64,000 bases of DNA from Enterobacterales bacterium CwR94 (lineage in GTDB: Bacteria > Pseudomonadota > Gammaproteobacteria > Enterobacterales > Enterobacteriaceae), in the NCBI GenBank assembly GCA_002837195.1, contig KZ478062.1, positions 62,001 through 126,000 on the forward strand, given 5' to 3'. Position numbers and translations under genes: made by a program. The notes beneath the pieces were generated by a model. That model did no database searches. It saw nothing but the letters and a program-made list of their open reading frames with translations, and was not told the DNA's origin. Each line of letters opens with the position of its first letter. Positions within the stretch are counted from its first letter, which is position 1. Below are positions 11,446 to 24,266 of the stretch, in pieces.

Positions 11446-12309
11446 TTACTCGATGTTCTGAATCTGCTCACGCATTTGCTCAATCAACACTTTCAATTCA
11501 ATCGCCGATGCTGTGATGTCTGCATTAATTGACTTTGATGCCAGCGTGTTTGATTCGCGGTTAAACTCTTGCATCATGAAGTCCAGGCGGCGCCCCACGG
11601 CTTCCTTTTTCTTCAGAATGTTGTAAGTCTCTTTGACATGCGCATCGAGACGATCCAGCTCTTCAGCGACATCGACACGCTGCGCCATCATGATCAATTC
11701 TTGCTCGACGCGATTGCTGTCTAACTGAACCTGTGCCTCTTCCAGCTTGCTGGTCAGACGCTCACGTTGCCAGGTAAGGACATCTGGCATTTGCGCGCGT
11801 ACTTTGGTCACTTCAGCACTGACACCGGCTAAACGTTGCTCGATCATGCCTTTCAAGGCTGCGCCTTCCGTTTCACGCGCGGCAACAAAATCGTCTAATG
11901 CCAGCTCAAGTGCAGCCAGTAATTCCGAAGCTATGGCGTCCAGGTCTTGATCCTGAGCCGACATCACGCCGGGCCAACGAAGAATATCCAATGGATTAAT
12001 CACACCTTCGTCACTTTTTAACTTGACCCAGTTTGCTGCCTGGACAAGTTGAACCGCCAATTTCTCATTCAGAATTAGCGCACTTTGCGCACTGGGATCG
12101 GCATCAAAACGCAGGCTACATTCGATTTTTCCACGCGTCAGGCGATTACGAATGCGTTCGCGGGCCACGGGTTCCAGGCTGCGGAATTGCTCAGGCAGGC
12201 GTAAGTAGGTTTCCAAATAACGCTGATTAACGGAACGAAGTTCCCAGGCTGCACTGCCCCATTCGCCCTTGATTTCACGGCGTGCATAAGCGGTCATGCT
12301 GCGGATCAT
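11446..12309 (-). CDS. yicC: YicC family endoribonuclease
   Basis: A 287-residue YicC protein, the same size as in E. coli, where it has been reported as an endoribonuclease affecting small RNA decay. It begins MIRSMTAYAR and shows the family pattern: an N-terminal MTAYxR domain, a central WPGVM segment and a C-terminal DUF1732 part with RRLDFMMQEFNRESNTLASKS and ending VLIEQMREQIQNIE. Single-gene unit facing the terminator at 11410-11438; the upstream 170 bases are shared with a divergent lipoprotein gene. Confidence 0.93.
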   Translation of the reverse strand: MIRSMTAYARREIKGEWGSAAWELRSVNQRYLETYLRLPEQFRSLEPVARERIRNRLTRGKIECSLRFDADPSAQSALILNEKLAVQLVQAANWVKLKSDEGVINPLDILRWPGVMSAQDQDLDAIASELLAALELALDDFVAARETEGAALKGMIEQRLAGVSAEVTKVRAQMPDVLTWQRERLTSKLEEAQVQLDSNRVEQELIMMAQRVDVAEELDRLDAHVKETYNILKKKEAVGRRLDFMMQEFNRESNTLASKSINADITASAIELKVLIEQMREQIQNIE

Positions 12310-12479
12310 AATTGCCTACCTAAAATAACGAAAGATAAGGGATTATAGCGGTGTCAGAGGCAGGGTGACAGGGATTCACCGTATTTTCGCGCCTAAAAGG
12401 AATTTCATTCACGGCATTGTGGGTGCCAGATTATGATAGTCCTCATGTTGCTCATTGCGTCAGGGAGAGGCCATTACTT

Positions 12480-12908
12480 ATGATGTTTTCGTACAGCCGT
12501 TTATCGTTATACAGCCTGCTGGTCTTCACTTCACTGCTAAGTGGTTGCCAGGCGCCTGCGAATTCGCCGCTACAGTGTGTGGCTGGAGAACGCCAACAAC
12601 AAACCACACTGTATTTTGGGCTCAATCGTCCTGAAGGCGCGGCCATCACACAGAGTGAGTGGCAGCAATTCGTTGATCAGGAAGTGACGCCTCGCTTTCG
12701 TGATGGTCTGACAGTGGTAAATGCGGATGGCCAATGGTTAGGCAATAACGGTGACGTGGTCAGGGAGAAAAGCAAAACCTTGATGCTGATTTATGCTCAA
12801 GATAATGCGCACCAACAGGCGATTGAAGCCATTCGGCACGCTTATAAAGTGCGTTTTGCGCAAGAGTCAGTTATGCGCGTCGACTTGCCAATATGTGTTG
12901 ATTTTTAG
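12480..12908 (+). CDS. DUF3574-type lipoprotein
   Basis: A 142-residue protein with a lipoprotein signal: hydrophobic residues 9-20 and lipobox LLSGC with Cys23 as the lipidated residue. The mature part (TLYFGLNRPEGAAITQSEW, then FVDQEVTPRFRDGLTVV) matches the DUF3574 pattern, a small ferredoxin-like fold of unknown function. AGGGAGAGG stands 9 bases before the ATG at 12480; a second ATG follows immediately. It is predicted to be anchored to an envelope membrane; residue 2 after Cys is Gln, which favours the outer membrane. Confidence 0.8.
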   Translation: MMFSYSRLSLYSLLVFTSLLSGCQAPANSPLQCVAGERQQQTTLYFGLNRPEGAAITQSEWQQFVDQEVTPRFRDGLTVVNADGQWLGNNGDVVREKSKTLMLIYAQDNAHQQAIEAIRHAYKVRFAQESVMRVDLPICVDF

Positions 12909-12940
12909 CGTAGGGGGAATCGTTAGATTCCCCCTGCTCG

Positions 12941-14125
12941 TCAAAGAAAAAGACCGGCAAACGCGGCAGATAACAGGCTTACCAACGTTGAGCCGTAAAC
13001 CAGCTTCCAGCCAAAACGTGAAACCACGTTTCCTTGTTGTTCATTCAGGCCTTTAATCGCACCGGCAACAATGCCGATAGAGGCAAAGTTGGCGAAGGAA
13101 ACCAGGAAGACGGAGAGAATGCCTAAGCCTCGCGGTGTCATTTCTGCGGCGATTTTCTTCAACTCGATCATTGCCACAAATTCGTTAGCCACCAGTTTGG
13201 TGGCCATAATGCTGGCGGCTTTTAGAATATCTTGCGCAGGAATGCCCAATAACCAGGCAAACGGCCAAAACACCCATCCTAATAACTGTTGGAAGCTATA
13301 GCCAAACAGTGTGCTAAACAGCGCGTTAACGGCTGCAATCAGTGCGATAAAACCAATCAACATCGCGGCAATAATCATGGCGACTTTGAAACCCGCGAGA
13401 ATGTATTCCCCAAGCATTTCAAAGAAGCTCTGCTTCTCATGCAGTTTTTCCAGTTTTACATCAGGTTCATCGCCCGGCAGCATTGGGTTGATAATGCTCA
13501 GGACGATAAAAGTGCTGAACATATTCAGTATCAAAGCAGCAACAACATAACGTGCATCAATCATGGTCATATAGGCACCCACAATTGACAGTGAGACTGT
13601 CGACATGGCGGTCGCTGCCATGGTGTACAAACGGCGTGGAGAGATATCACTCAATACGCCTTTATAGGCAATAAAGTTTTCTGACTGACCCAGGATTAAT
13701 GTACTGACGGCGTTGAACGATTCCAGTTTTCCCATGCCGTTCACCTTGGACAGCAAGGTTCCAACGATGCGGATAATCAGCGGCAGAATACGGAAGTGCT
13801 GCAAAATACCGATCAGGGCAGAAATAAAAATGATTGGGCAGAGCACACCAAGAAAGATGAAGGCGAGACCTTGCTGGCTCATATTACCAAACACAAAATT
13901 CGACCCTTCTGCGGCAAAGCCCAGCAGTGACTCAAACAAGTCTGCAAAGCGAGCCACCATGAGCTGTCCACTTTCTGCATTGAGCAAGAACCACCCCAGG
14001 GCAGCCTCAATCACAATCAACTGCAACAAGTAACGGACACGAATACGCTTACGGTCATGACTGACCAATAGCGCGAGTACACCCACGACAGCGAGGGTGA
14101 GAACAAAATGCAGTATCTGGGACAT
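12941..14125 (-). CDS. nupC: Nucleoside:H+ symporter NupC
   Basis: A 394-residue concentrative nucleoside transporter that takes up pyrimidine nucleosides and adenosine with protons. Family motifs include [48 protein letters not shown] and [11 protein letters not shown]. The closest pattern I recall is E. coli NupC (400 residues) rather than NupX or PsuT. The start at 14125 ([14 protein letters not shown]) aligns with the family; longer versions add 35 hydrophilic residues. No clear SD is visible, only an A/T-rich leader. In E. coli nupC lies elsewhere, so its place beside rph is a lineage difference. Confidence 0.9.
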   Translation of the reverse strand: MSQILHFVLTLAVVGVLALLVSHDRKRIRVRYLLQLIVIEAALGWFLLNAESGQLMVARFADLFESLLGFAAEGSNFVFGNMSQQGLAFIFLGVLCPIIFISALIGILQHFRILPLIIRIVGTLLSKVNGMGKLESFNAVSTLILGQSENFIAYKGVLSDISPRRLYTMAATAMSTVSLSIVGAYMTMIDARYVVAALILNMFSTFIVLSIINPMLPGDEPDVKLEKLHEKQSFFEMLGEYILAGFKVAMIIAAMLIGFIALIAAVNALFSTLFGYSFQQLLGWVFWPFAWLLGIPAQDILKAASIMATKLVANEFVAMIELKKIAAEMTPRGLGILSVFLVSFANFASIGIVAGAIKGLNEQQGNVVSRFGWKLVYGSTLVSLLSAAFAGLFL

Positions 14126-14310
14126 AAAAAGCAAAATCCGCTTTTTTAAAAAGGAAAGAGGCGCGCATTTTAGCTGGAGATGATTGCAGTTTGCATCACT
14201 TTCCCGCGAGACCGCGCGCATATCCGGCATCCTTGCTGCGGGACGATAGGCATTAAGAACTGAAATCCGTATAATGCGCAGCCAACACAGCTTTCAGCCG
14301 GAGAAAACCC

Positions 14311-15027
14311 ATGCGTCCAGAAGGTCGTAGCGCACAGCAAGTACGCCCAGTCACCCTGACCCGAAACTACACAAAACACGCGGAAGGCGCGGTGCTGGTC
14401 GAATTTGGCGAAACCAAAGTGCTTTGTACCGCCACGGTGGAAGAAGGTGTTCCTCGCTTCCTGAAAGGACAGGGCCAGGGATGGATTACGGCTGAATATG
14501 GCATGCTGCCTCGCGCCACTCATACCCGCAATGCTCGGGAAGCTGCGAAAGGCAAACAAGGTGGCCGTACTTTAGAAATTCAGCGTTTAATCGCGCGTTC
14601 CCTGCGTGCCGCTGTTGATCTGAAAGCGCTGGGCGAGTTCACCATTACGCTGGATTGCGATGTGCTACAAGCGGATGGGGGCACTCGTACCGCCTCTATT
14701 ACGGGTGCCTGCGTGGCGTTGGCCGATGCCCTGAATAAACTGGTGGCCAACGGCAAGCTCAAAGCCAACCCGATGAAAGGCATGGTGGCAGCGATTTCTG
14801 TCGGCATTGTTAACGGTGAAGCACTGTGCGATCTTGAATACATTGAAGACTCCGCCGCCGAAACGGATATGAACGTCGTCATGACTGAAGACGGGCGGAT
14901 GATTGAAGTTCAGGGCACTGCAGAGGGTGAACCTTTCAGCCACGATGAGCTACTTGCTTTGTTGGCTCTGGCTCGAGAAGGCATTGCGACACTGATTCAG
15001 GCGCAAAAAGCGGCGCTTGAAGCGTAA
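14311..15027 (+). CDS. rph: Ribonuclease PH
   Basis: A 238-residue phosphate-dependent 3'-5' exonuclease that trims tRNA 3' ends. It begins [20 protein letters not shown] and has the conserved [10 protein letters not shown] and [19 protein letters not shown] segments. The frame is intact to the end, unlike E. coli K-12, where a frameshift truncates rph and lowers pyrE expression. CCGGAG lies upstream of the ATG. It forms the rph-pyrE operon, with its end coupled to the attenuator at 15039-15063. Confidence 0.95.
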   Translation: MRPEGRSAQQVRPVTLTRNYTKHAEGAVLVEFGETKVLCTATVEEGVPRFLKGQGQGWITAEYGMLPRATHTRNAREAAKGKQGGRTLEIQRLIARSLRAAVDLKALGEFTITLDCDVLQADGGTRTASITGACVALADALNKLVANGKLKANPMKGMVAAISVGIVNGEALCDLEYIEDSAAETDMNVVMTEDGRMIEVQGTAEGEPFSHDELLALLALAREGIATLIQAQKAALEA

Positions 15028-15038
15028 TAATAATGATC

Positions 15039-15063
15039 AGGCGACTGCAGAGTCGCCTTTTTT
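15039..15063 (+). terminator. pyrE attenuator between rph and pyrE
   Basis: AGGCGACT and AGTCGCCT form an 8-bp stem with a GCAG loop, followed by six T. It lies 12 bases after the rph stop and before the pyrE SD. In E. coli the same arrangement lets UTP shortage keep ribosomes close to RNA polymerase, so that translation of the end of rph prevents hairpin formation and pyrE is expressed. Confidence 0.9.
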
Positions 15064-15088
15064 ATGTGTGACATGTGAGGAGAAGACA

Positions 15089-15730
15089 ATGAAAGCCTGG
15101 CAGCGCCAGTTTATTGAATTTGCCCTGAGCAAACAGGTTCTGAAATTTGGCGAGTTTACGCTGAAATCCGGGCGTAAGAGTCCTTACTTCTTCAATGCAG
15201 GTCTGTTTAACAGCGGGCGCGATTTGGCGCTATTAGGACGTTTTTACGCTCAGGCGCTTGTTGATGCGGGCATTGATTTTGATGTGTTGTTTGGTCCGGC
15301 TTACAAAGGTATTCCCATCGCGACCACCACCGCAGTGGCGTTAGCCGATCACCATAATCGTGATGTCCCTTACTGCTTTAACCGTAAAGAGGCCAAAGAT
15401 CACGGAGAAGGCGGTTTGTTAGTCGGCAGTCCTCTCAGCGGGAAAATCATGTTGGTGGATGATGTGATTACGGCGGGGACGGCGATTCGTGAATCGATGG
15501 AGATCATCGCAGCAAACGGTGCGAAGCTGGCGGGTGTGCTGATTTCTCTCGATCGCCAGGAGCGCGGGCGCGCTGACATTTCTGCTATTCAGGAAGTCGA
15601 GCGTGATTATCAGTGCAAAGTGACATCTATTATCACCTTGAAAGACCTGATTACTTATCTGGAAGAAAAACCAGAAATGGCGACATCGCTGGCGGCAGTA
15701 AAAGCCTATCGGGAAGCATACGGTATTTGA
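15089..15730 (+). CDS. pyrE: Orotate phosphoribosyltransferase
   Basis: A 213-residue enzyme of de novo pyrimidine synthesis, joining orotate and PRPP to give orotidine 5'-phosphate. The PRPP motif is [13 protein letters not shown]; the flexible loop contains [11 protein letters not shown]. It starts [18 protein letters not shown] at 15089 with GAGGAGAAG upstream; an earlier in-frame start inside rph has no SD and no homology. Length equals the E. coli enzyme. Expression should depend on the attenuator just upstream. Confidence 0.96.
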   Translation: MKAWQRQFIEFALSKQVLKFGEFTLKSGRKSPYFFNAGLFNSGRDLALLGRFYAQALVDAGIDFDVLFGPAYKGIPIATTTAVALADHHNRDVPYCFNRKEAKDHGEGGLLVGSPLSGKIMLVDDVITAGTAIRESMEIIAANGAKLAGVLISLDRQERGRADISAIQEVERDYQCKVTSIITLKDLITYLEEKPEMATSLAAVKAYREAYGI

Positions 15731-15734
15731 TCAG

Positions 15735-15755
15735 ACAGCGGGCAATGCCCGCTGT
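15735..15755. terminator. Hairpin between convergent pyrE and slmA
   Basis: ACAGCGGGC and GCCCGCTGT pair with an AAT loop. A GT-rich stretch rather than a pure T-run follows. Its position between two convergent genes fits a bidirectional terminator. Confidence 0.7.
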
Positions 15756-15762
15756 TGTTGTA

Positions 15763-16359
15763 TTAAACCAGTGCGGCGGCCATTAAAGGCCAACGAGCTT
15801 CAAAATCTGATGTTGGACGATAGCGGAACTCGGAACGTACAAAGCGTGACAGCATGCCTTCACAGAAGGCCAGTAACTGGCTCGCCAATAACGTTTCATC
15901 GGTTTCGAACCCTTCTCCCTCACGCATTTTCCGTTCGCGTAGAACCTGGCGCAACTGGGCTTCAATGCGCTCAAAGAGCTGATTGATGCGACCTTGTAGG
16001 CGATCTTGTTCAAACATGAGGGCGTGACCCGTAATAATGCGCGTCAGTCCAGGATTACGTTCACCAAAGCCCAGAATCAGCTGCACGATCAATTTGAGTC
16101 GCATCTGCGTTTCTTTCTCATCTTTCAAGATGAGATTGATACGCGTGATCAAAGTATCTTCGATAAACTCGATCAAACTGTCGAACATACGGGTTTTACT
16201 CGGGAAATGGCGATAGAGCGCCGCTTCAGAAACCCCTACGTTTGCCGCAAGTTTTGCGGTGGTAATACGCTGGCTACCATCACTGGATTCCAACATATGC
16301 GCCAGTGCTTGCAGTATCTCTTCGCGACGATTCCGTTTCGCACTCTTCTTCTCTGCCAT
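15763..16359 (-). CDS. slmA: Nucleoid occlusion factor SlmA
   Basis: A 198-residue TetR-like protein that binds SBS sites on the chromosome and blocks FtsZ ring assembly over the nucleoid. The N-terminal helix-turn-helix is [31 protein letters not shown] (residues about 36-66, in two segments), with the C-terminal FtsZ-interacting region intact. Length equals the E. coli protein (198). It follows dut by 112 bases on the same strand, the conserved coaBC-dut-slmA order. Confidence 0.95.
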   Translation of the reverse strand: MAEKKSAKRNRREEILQALAHMLESSDGSQRITTAKLAANVGVSEAALYRHFPSKTRMFDSLIEFIEDTLITRINLILKDEKETQMRLKLIVQLILGFGERNPGLTRIITGHALMFEQDRLQGRINQLFERIEAQLRQVLRERKMREGEGFETDETLLASQLLAFCEGMLSRFVRSEFRYRPTSDFEARWPLMAAALV

Positions 16360-16471
16360 GATGTCAACGACCCCTGAAAATCACCGAAAACGAGCAAATG
16401 CCCACGCACGTTAGTCAAAGCGTCTCACAACGTCGGAAAGTTAACCGAGAATAGCGTGGGCGAAATTACGA

Positions 16472-16927
16472 TTATTGGCGACCCGAGTGGCCAAAGCCAC
16501 CTTCACCGCGCTGGCTGGCGTCAAAATCCTCAACCAGATTGAATTCTGCCTGCACCACGGGAACGAACACCATTTGAGCGATGCGTTCACCGGGCTGAAT
16601 GGTAAAACTTTGTTGGCCACGGTTCCAAACAGAAACCATAAGCTGTCCCTGATAATCAGAATCGATCAGGCCAACCAAATTCCCCAGTACAACACCGTGC
16701 TTATGGCCTAGGCCTGAGCGTGGCAAAATCACGGCAGCCAGAGACGGATCGGCAATATGAATTGCGATGCCCGTAGGCAGCAGCGTTGTGGCACCGGGTG
16801 CCAGCTCAATCGCATCATCTAAACAGGCGCGTAAATCTAAACCTGCAGAACCAGAGGTCGCATAGGTTGGCAATGGAAATTCGCCACCCACGCGTGAATC
16901 GAGAATTTTAACGTCTATTTTTTTCAT
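16472..16927 (-). CDS. dut: dUTP diphosphatase
   Basis: A 151-residue trimeric dUTPase that hydrolyses dUTP to dUMP and pyrophosphate, keeping uracil out of DNA and supplying thymidylate synthesis. All five motifs are present: [36 protein letters not shown] and [11 protein letters not shown]. The start [14 protein letters not shown] at 16927 matches the E. coli enzyme; three in-frame alternatives lie just upstream, within coaBC. It overlaps the end of coaBC by 20 bases, so translation is probably coupled. Confidence 0.95.
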   Translation of the reverse strand: MKKIDVKILDSRVGGEFPLPTYATSGSAGLDLRACLDDAIELAPGATTLLPTGIAIHIADPSLAAVILPRSGLGHKHGVVLGNLVGLIDSDYQGQLMVSVWNRGQQSFTIQPGERIAQMVFVPVVQAEFNLVEDFDASQRGEGGFGHSGRQ

Positions 16928-18125
16928 CATAACGGCGAACAATCTCGTCTATTAACTGTTGGCCAAGGAGTGCCTTCTCACTGAGTGGTAAGACTTTATC
17001 TCCCTCCTGCCAAAAAAGATGCAGCGCATTGGAATCACTATTAAACCCTTGCCCTGCCTGGGATACATCATTGGCACAGATCAAATCTAACTGCTTACGT
17101 GCCCTTTTTTGTTGAGCGTATTCTTCCACATTCTGGGTTTCGGCGGCAAACCCTACAACGTAAGGCCGATTTTCTTTTAATTTCCCGACACCTGCGACGA
17201 TATCAGGGTTTTTCACCAGGGTAAGGGTGATTTCCTCGCCCTGTTTTTTTATTTTTTCAGCCGCGATTGCCTGGGCGCGGTAGTCCGCAACGGCCGCACA
17301 GCCAATAAAAATATGCTGTTGTTGCACGCTGTGCATCACGGCCTGCTGCATTTCCAGAGCGGATGTGACATCAAGACGAGTCACGCCCGCTGGAGTGGGT
17401 TGGTTGACGGGACCGGCGACCAATGTGACGTCAGCGCCGCGCGCCGCGGCTGCCGCAGCGATCGCAAATCCCATCTTTCCTGAACTGTGATTGGTCACAA
17501 AGCGAACAGGGTCTAATGCCTCTCGGGTAGGGCCCGCGGTAATCATAATCTTAAGATGCTGCAAATCTTTGACAGGGGCGGCGGCCCAACGGATCGCTTC
17601 TTCGACAATCGCCAGCGGATCAAGCATTCTGCCTGGCCCAATATCACCGCAGGCCTGGCTGCCGCTGTCGGGACCCCAAATCATCAACCCGCGTGAAACG
17701 AGGGTCTGCAAATTCTGCTGCGTTGCGGCATTACGGTACATTTGCTGATTCATGGCGGGCACAACGGCAACCGGTGCGGCGGTTGCTAAGCAGGTTGTGG
17801 TTACCAGGTCATTTGCCATTCCTGCGGCAACGCGGGCAATTAAATCGGCTGTTGCAGGGGCGAGAATGACCAGGTCAGCCCATTTTCCAATCTCAATATG
17901 CCCCATTGCCGCTTCTGCTGCTGGGTCGAGCAAATCATCGAAGACCGGAAAGCCAGAAACCGCTTGTAGCGTCATGGGAGTAATAAAGGCTTTGGCGGCG
18001 GGTGTCATGACGACACGCACTTCCGCACCGCGATCGCGGAGGCGGCGTACCAATTCGGGGGTTTTATAGGCAGCAATGCCACCACTGATCCCCAGTACGA
18101 TTTTCTTTCCGACCAGACCTGTCAT
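16908..18125 (-). CDS. coaBC: Bifunctional phosphopantothenoylcysteine decarboxylase/synthetase
   Basis: A 405-residue fusion enzyme making two steps of coenzyme A synthesis: CoaB joins 4'-phosphopantothenate to cysteine using CTP, and CoaC decarboxylates the product using FMN. The N-terminal CoaC domain (1-190) has the catalytic His in [13 protein letters not shown] and the PAMNQQMY motif; the C-terminal CoaB domain has [14 protein letters not shown] and [10 protein letters not shown]. The length is that of E. coli Dfp (406). First gene before dut and slmA, divergent from radC. Confidence 0.95.
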   Translation of the reverse strand: MTGLVGKKIVLGISGGIAAYKTPELVRRLRDRGAEVRVVMTPAAKAFITPMTLQAVSGFPVFDDLLDPAAEAAMGHIEIGKWADLVILAPATADLIARVAAGMANDLVTTTCLATAAPVAVVPAMNQQMYRNAATQQNLQTLVSRGLMIWGPDSGSQACGDIGPGRMLDPLAIVEEAIRWAAAPVKDLQHLKIMITAGPTREALDPVRFVTNHSSGKMGFAIAAAAAARGADVTLVAGPVNQPTPAGVTRLDVTSALEMQQAVMHSVQQQHIFIGCAAVADYRAQAIAAEKIKKQGEEITLTLVKNPDIVAGVGKLKENRPYVVGFAAETQNVEEYAQQKRARKQLDLICANDVSQAGQGFNSDSNALHLFWQEGDKVLPLSEKALLGQQLIDEIVRRYDEKNRR

Positions 18126-18311
18126 ACGTTACCTGCCTTGATTCGTGCGGTGGAGTACACCGCCTAATACACTATCCTGGCATGTTATCACAAAGCGTTG
18201 TCGTGGCAGGGTAACCCAATAAATCCCTCTTCGAGAAAGCTCGCAAAGTTAATATTGCCTGCTGTCCCTGAATACCGCAGTCGCGCATGATGGTGTTTTA
18301 ACGGAGGCTCT

Positions 18312-18980
18312 ATGACCACGGGATTCGCCGAACTGGCTCCGCGTGAAAAATTAGCACGTTATGGGGCAGAAGCGCTGACGGATATCGAGCTGCTGGCTAT
18401 TTTCTTGCGGACAGGTGCCGCCGGAAAGAAGGTGGTTGAACTGGCAAAAGAATTGCTGGAAACCTGCGGATCGTTGCAGCGTTTTGCACATGAGCAGGCA
18501 GCGGATTTATTACATATCAAAGGCATCGGCCCGGCCAAGCACGCTCAGCTACGGGCAATCGTAGAATTAAGCCAACGCATCTACAGAGCACAATTGATGC
18601 AGCAAGATGCTTTGCTGTCGCCTCAAATAACAAAAATTTATTTACAGCAGTTGATTCAAAAAGAGACGCGCGAAGTGTTCGTGGTGGTGTATCTGGATAA
18701 TCAACACCGCATGATTGAAACCGTGCAGATGTTTAGCGGCAGTGTGCGTAGTGTTGAGGTGCACCCGCGAGAAATTGTGCGTGGATGCCTTGCTCATAAT
18801 GCCGCGGCGCTTATTTTGGCGCATAATCATCCCTCAGGCATGGCTGAGCCCAGTTTGGCGGATAAAGAGATTACGCAACAGATTGTTGATGCCTGCGCCC
18901 TGGTGAGCGTACGTGTGTTAGATCATATCGTTGTAGGGCGTGGACACTGCGTATCCTTTACTGAGCGCGGGTGGTTGTAG
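18312..18980 (+). CDS. radC: RadC family JAMM/MPN protein
   Basis: A 222-residue protein with an N-terminal helix-hairpin-helix (LLHIKGIGPAKHAQL, residues 66-80) and a C-terminal JAMM domain whose metal site is HNHPSG...D (His171, His173, Asp184). The family was once linked to DNA repair, but this has been withdrawn for E. coli and the function is open. AACGGAGG precedes the ATG. Same place, before rpmB, as in E. coli. Confidence 0.93.
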   Translation: MTTGFAELAPREKLARYGAEALTDIELLAIFLRTGAAGKKVVELAKELLETCGSLQRFAHEQAADLLHIKGIGPAKHAQLRAIVELSQRIYRAQLMQQDALLSPQITKIYLQQLIQKETREVFVVVYLDNQHRMIETVQMFSGSVRSVEVHPREIVRGCLAHNAAALILAHNHPSGMAEPSLADKEITQQIVDACALVSVRVLDHIVVGRGHCVSFTERGWL

Positions 18981-19075
18981 CGAGGATTTGTCCCTTAAGT
19001 GGTTTTATTTCGTGCGACAGAGTGCGAAACGGCAGATTTTTGCGCGATCCAGCGGGATCTTTATCTGTTCGGGAC

Positions 19076-19104
19076 TTGAGCACTTGCGCTTAGCGGCGTA
19101 TACT
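19076..19104 (+). promoter_or_regulatory. Sigma-70 promoter of rpmBG
   Basis: TTGAGC (19076-19081) and TATACT (19099-19104) are separated by exactly 17 bases, giving 5/6 and 5/6 matches to the sigma-70 boxes. It lies 143 bases before rpmB, so the transcript has a long leader. The radC stop is 96 bases further upstream. Confidence 0.75.
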
Positions 19105-19226
19105 ACGCCACCTTTGAGAATCTCGGGTTTGGCGTTTCGCCTGCTCAGTGGGTTCACATTGAACCTGTCTGGATAGGCTATAAGCCTGACGAGGCGGCTG
19201 AAACCTGATTTTAAAGCTCGAGCTGA

Positions 19227-19484
<258 letters not shown>

Positions 19485-19491
19485 GGAATAA

Positions 19492-19662
<171 letters not shown>

Positions 19663-19679
19663 TTTTAGTGTTCTGAAAA

Positions 19680-19704
19680 AACCTCGCTTCGGCGGGGTTT
19701 TTTT
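19680..19704 (+). terminator. Terminator of rpmBG
   Basis: AACCTCGC and GCGGGGTT (one G-U pair) close a TTCG tetraloop, followed by seven T. The UUCG-type loop and T-run are a textbook intrinsic terminator. mutM starts 26 bases later. Confidence 0.92.
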
Positions 19705-19729
19705 ATATCTGTACGCAGAGGAGTGAGTG

Positions 19730-21785
<2,056 letters not shown>

Positions 21786-23063
21786 TTAGTGATTCCGTTG
21801 CGGGAGATAAGGTTCCAGCAGTTCCAGTAAGCGATGGAGTGCACCCTGGTTTTGGTGCAAAACGTCAACGGCATGGCGGCCATACCACAGACGGTAATCT
21901 TCATCGGTTAATAACGTGCTGACTTCTTTCACGATTGCATCAGCATCTGCAACCGTTATCAGGCCTTCTGCTTGCTGCAGCTTGGCGCAAATATCTTTGA
22001 AATTCCAGGTATGCGGGCCCATTAATACGGGAATGGCATGGGCTGCGGGCTCCAGAGGGTTATGACCGCCGCGTTCTACCAACGATCCACCAACAAAGGC
22101 CAAATCGGCAATTCCATACAGCAACATCAGTTCTCCCATGGTGTCGCCAATCACCACTTGGGTGCTACCGGAGGGGATCTCATTACTGCTACGTTGTGTG
22201 AAACTGAAACCGAGCTTTTGCGTCAATTCGCGGGCCGTTGAGAAACGCTCAGGATGGCGGGGCACCAAAATCAGCAATAAATTGGGAAATGTTTCCAGTA
22301 ACTGGCGGTGCGCACGCAGAATAATGTCTTCTTCACCTTCATGCGTGCTGGTGGCAATCCACACCGGCCGACGCGGTGCCCACTGACGACGCAAGGTCAC
22401 AGCACGGGCTGCCAGCTCTGGCGTGACGGAAATATCAAATTTCAGGCTACCGGTCACGGTCAGTTGGCTGCGTTTAAGCCCTAACTGGATAAAACGGTCA
22501 CCATCTTCCTGATTCTGCGCTGCAATCAGCGTGATACGCTGCAGAAGCTGACGCATGAACTTACCCAGTTTGCCGTAACCTTTGGCAGAGCGTTCAGACA
22601 GGCGGGCATTGGCAATCACGAGTGGAATTTTGCGTTCGTGAAGCGTAGTGATGAAATTTGGCCACAGCTCGGTTTCCATAATGATCACCAGCCTGGGATT
22701 TACCGTATCCAAAAAGCGACGCAGTGAACCCGGAAGATCATAGGGCAGATAGACGTGATGGACATCTTTACCAAAAGCGGAGTGTGCCCGTTCTGAACCC
22801 GTTGGCGTCATGGTGGTGACTGTGATGGGTAATGTCGGATAGCGATGGCGCAAGGCGCGAACCAATGGCACTGCGGCTAAGGTTTCTCCCACCGAGACCG
22901 AGTGCAACAGGATACCATTTGGTGCTACTTTACCCGCGCAGAAGCCGTATCGTTCCGCCCAGCGTTTACGATAAGCCGGCGCTTTTCGACCACGCAGCCA
23001 AAGACGTAACCAAATGAGTGGCTGGATGAGATAGAGCAGTGCGGTGTACAGCGATTGCAACAT
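21786..23063 (-). CDS. waaA: Kdo transferase WaaA
   Basis: A 425-residue membrane-associated enzyme that adds two Kdo residues from CMP-Kdo to lipid IVA, an essential step of LPS assembly. A single N-terminal hydrophobic anchor (LYTALLYLIQPLIWLRLWL) is followed by the GT-B fold with HSVSVGETLAAVPL (contains the catalytic Glu of VGE), METELWPN and FVGGSLVERGGHNPLEPAA near residue 310. Length equals E. coli WaaA. A 96-base gap separates it from the upstream glycosyltransferase gene. Confidence 0.95.
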   Translation of the reverse strand: MLQSLYTALLYLIQPLIWLRLWLRGRKAPAYRKRWAERYGFCAGKVAPNGILLHSVSVGETLAAVPLVRALRHRYPTLPITVTTMTPTGSERAHSAFGKDVHHVYLPYDLPGSLRRFLDTVNPRLVIIMETELWPNFITTLHERKIPLVIANARLSERSAKGYGKLGKFMRQLLQRITLIAAQNQEDGDRFIQLGLKRSQLTVTGSLKFDISVTPELAARAVTLRRQWAPRRPVWIATSTHEGEEDIILRAHRQLLETFPNLLLILVPRHPERFSTARELTQKLGFSFTQRSSNEIPSGSTQVVIGDTMGELMLLYGIADLAFVGGSLVERGGHNPLEPAAHAIPVLMGPHTWNFKDICAKLQQAEGLITVADADAIVKEVSTLLTDEDYRLWYGRHAVDVLHQNQGALHRLLELLEPYLPQRNH

Positions 23064-23159
23064 GGTATCCGTTTTTTGAACTGCAAAGTGGCGATTCTAA
23101 GTATTTAAACAGGCTAAAGCTATTACTTTTCCGACCCACAAAAGGTTCCCAGAAAGCCT

Positions 23160-24266
23160 TTATTGGCCAGCGGGGAGTGCGTTTAGCGCCAACCAGCGAT
23201 CGCAGAGCACAGATAACCGGTACTTCTCAAACATTTCGCGATGGATTTCAGGCGGCGCAGAATAAATATCCTGTAAGGTCTTTGCCAGACCTTCAACGCT
23301 AAGCGGAGCGAGCCCACGTGCCAAACTGCCGGTCATGATCTCCTCCGGTCCGCCTGGACAGCGTGTGCTGACAATGGCTGTGCCACAAATCAACGCTTCA
23401 ACCAGAACATTACCAAACCCTTCACTGTCCGAACTCACCACGAGCAGTCGCGCATGGCGGATCCAGGGATAGGGATTCTCGACAAACCCTTGCAGGATTA
23501 AGCGATCGCCGACGCCCAGTTTGTCAGCCAATGCTTTCAGTTTCTGCGTTGCGGCAGGACTGCCCTTACCCAGCAAAACCAGTGGTGCCGAAATACCACT
23601 TTGCGCCCAGGCTTCAATTAAGCGGTCATGGCGTTTGGTTTCATGAAAGCGCCCGACGTGAACCAGATACTCCTGACCAGCAAGGGGACACGGCTGCTGC
23701 GCCAACTGCTCAATCGCATCAATATCAAAGGGATTCGGGATGGCTTCGCCCCGCTGCAACGTGATGCCGAAGGCCTGCTGCAAATCCGCTAACACATATT
23801 CAGAAACACCGACGACATTGCGATGCTGATAAACATTTTTGATCTTCTGCTGTTTTAACCAGCGTGACAGCCCAGTGCGGTGGCCTAAATAAGAAGCAGA
23901 GAAGACACCGTGCAGGCAAAACCAGGTGTTTTGGCGAGACAGTGCGCGGCTACGTGACACGATGCGATCGGTTTTATGCAGATGTGAGCAAACCAAATCA
24001 AATGTGCCTTGCGACTGATGACGCGCAATGGCTTTATCCAACTGTCGGGCACGTCGAGAGATTTCAGTGAGCTTTCTGAAAGGATGGCGACAATGATCAG
24101 CAACAACCTCATATGTCAAACCAGCAGGCAAGGGATAATCGCAGACGTCGCGTAACGACAGGAGTGTCACCTGATGGTGCTTCGCCAGCATGCCTTCCGC
24201 CAACGTGAGCACCACCTTTTCCGCTCCCCCGCCGGGGAGGCCATCGATAATCATTAAAATGCGCAT
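23160..24266 (-). CDS. wabH: Outer-core family 4 glycosyltransferase, probably WabH
   Basis: A 368-residue GT-B enzyme of the group 1/GT4 type. N-terminal IDGLPGGGAEKVVLTLAEG is the acceptor-side glycine loop; the C-terminal half has VHVGRFHETKRHDRLI and the EX7E motif SDSEGFGNVLVEAL. In Klebsiella the gene after wabG is wabH, which adds GlcNAc to the core galacturonate; the presence of a WabN-like deacetylase nearby supports that role. The assignment rests on synteny plus fold, so the sugar is not certain. The stop of wabG is adjacent (24267), so both are co-translated. Confidence 0.65.
   Translation of the reverse strand: MRILMIIDGLPGGGAEKVVLTLAEGMLAKHHQVTLLSLRDVCDYPLPAGLTYEVVADHCRHPFRKLTEISRRARQLDKAIARHQSQGTFDLVCSHLHKTDRIVSRSRALSRQNTWFCLHGVFSASYLGHRTGLSRWLKQQKIKNVYQHRNVVGVSEYVLADLQQAFGITLQRGEAIPNPFDIDAIEQLAQQPCPLAGQEYLVHVGRFHETKRHDRLIEAWAQSGISAPLVLLGKGSPAATQKLKALADKLGVGDRLILQGFVENPYPWIRHARLLVVSSDSEGFGNVLVEALICGTAIVSTRCPGGPEEIMTGSLARGLAPLSVEGLAKTLQDIYSAPPEIHREMFEKYRLSVLCDRWLALNALPAGQ

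Noticed and set aside
16397-16454. Inverted repeat GCCCACGC/GCGTGGGC between slmA and dut
   Set aside because: The arms are about 45 bases apart with no T-run; a chance match is as likely as a functional structure.
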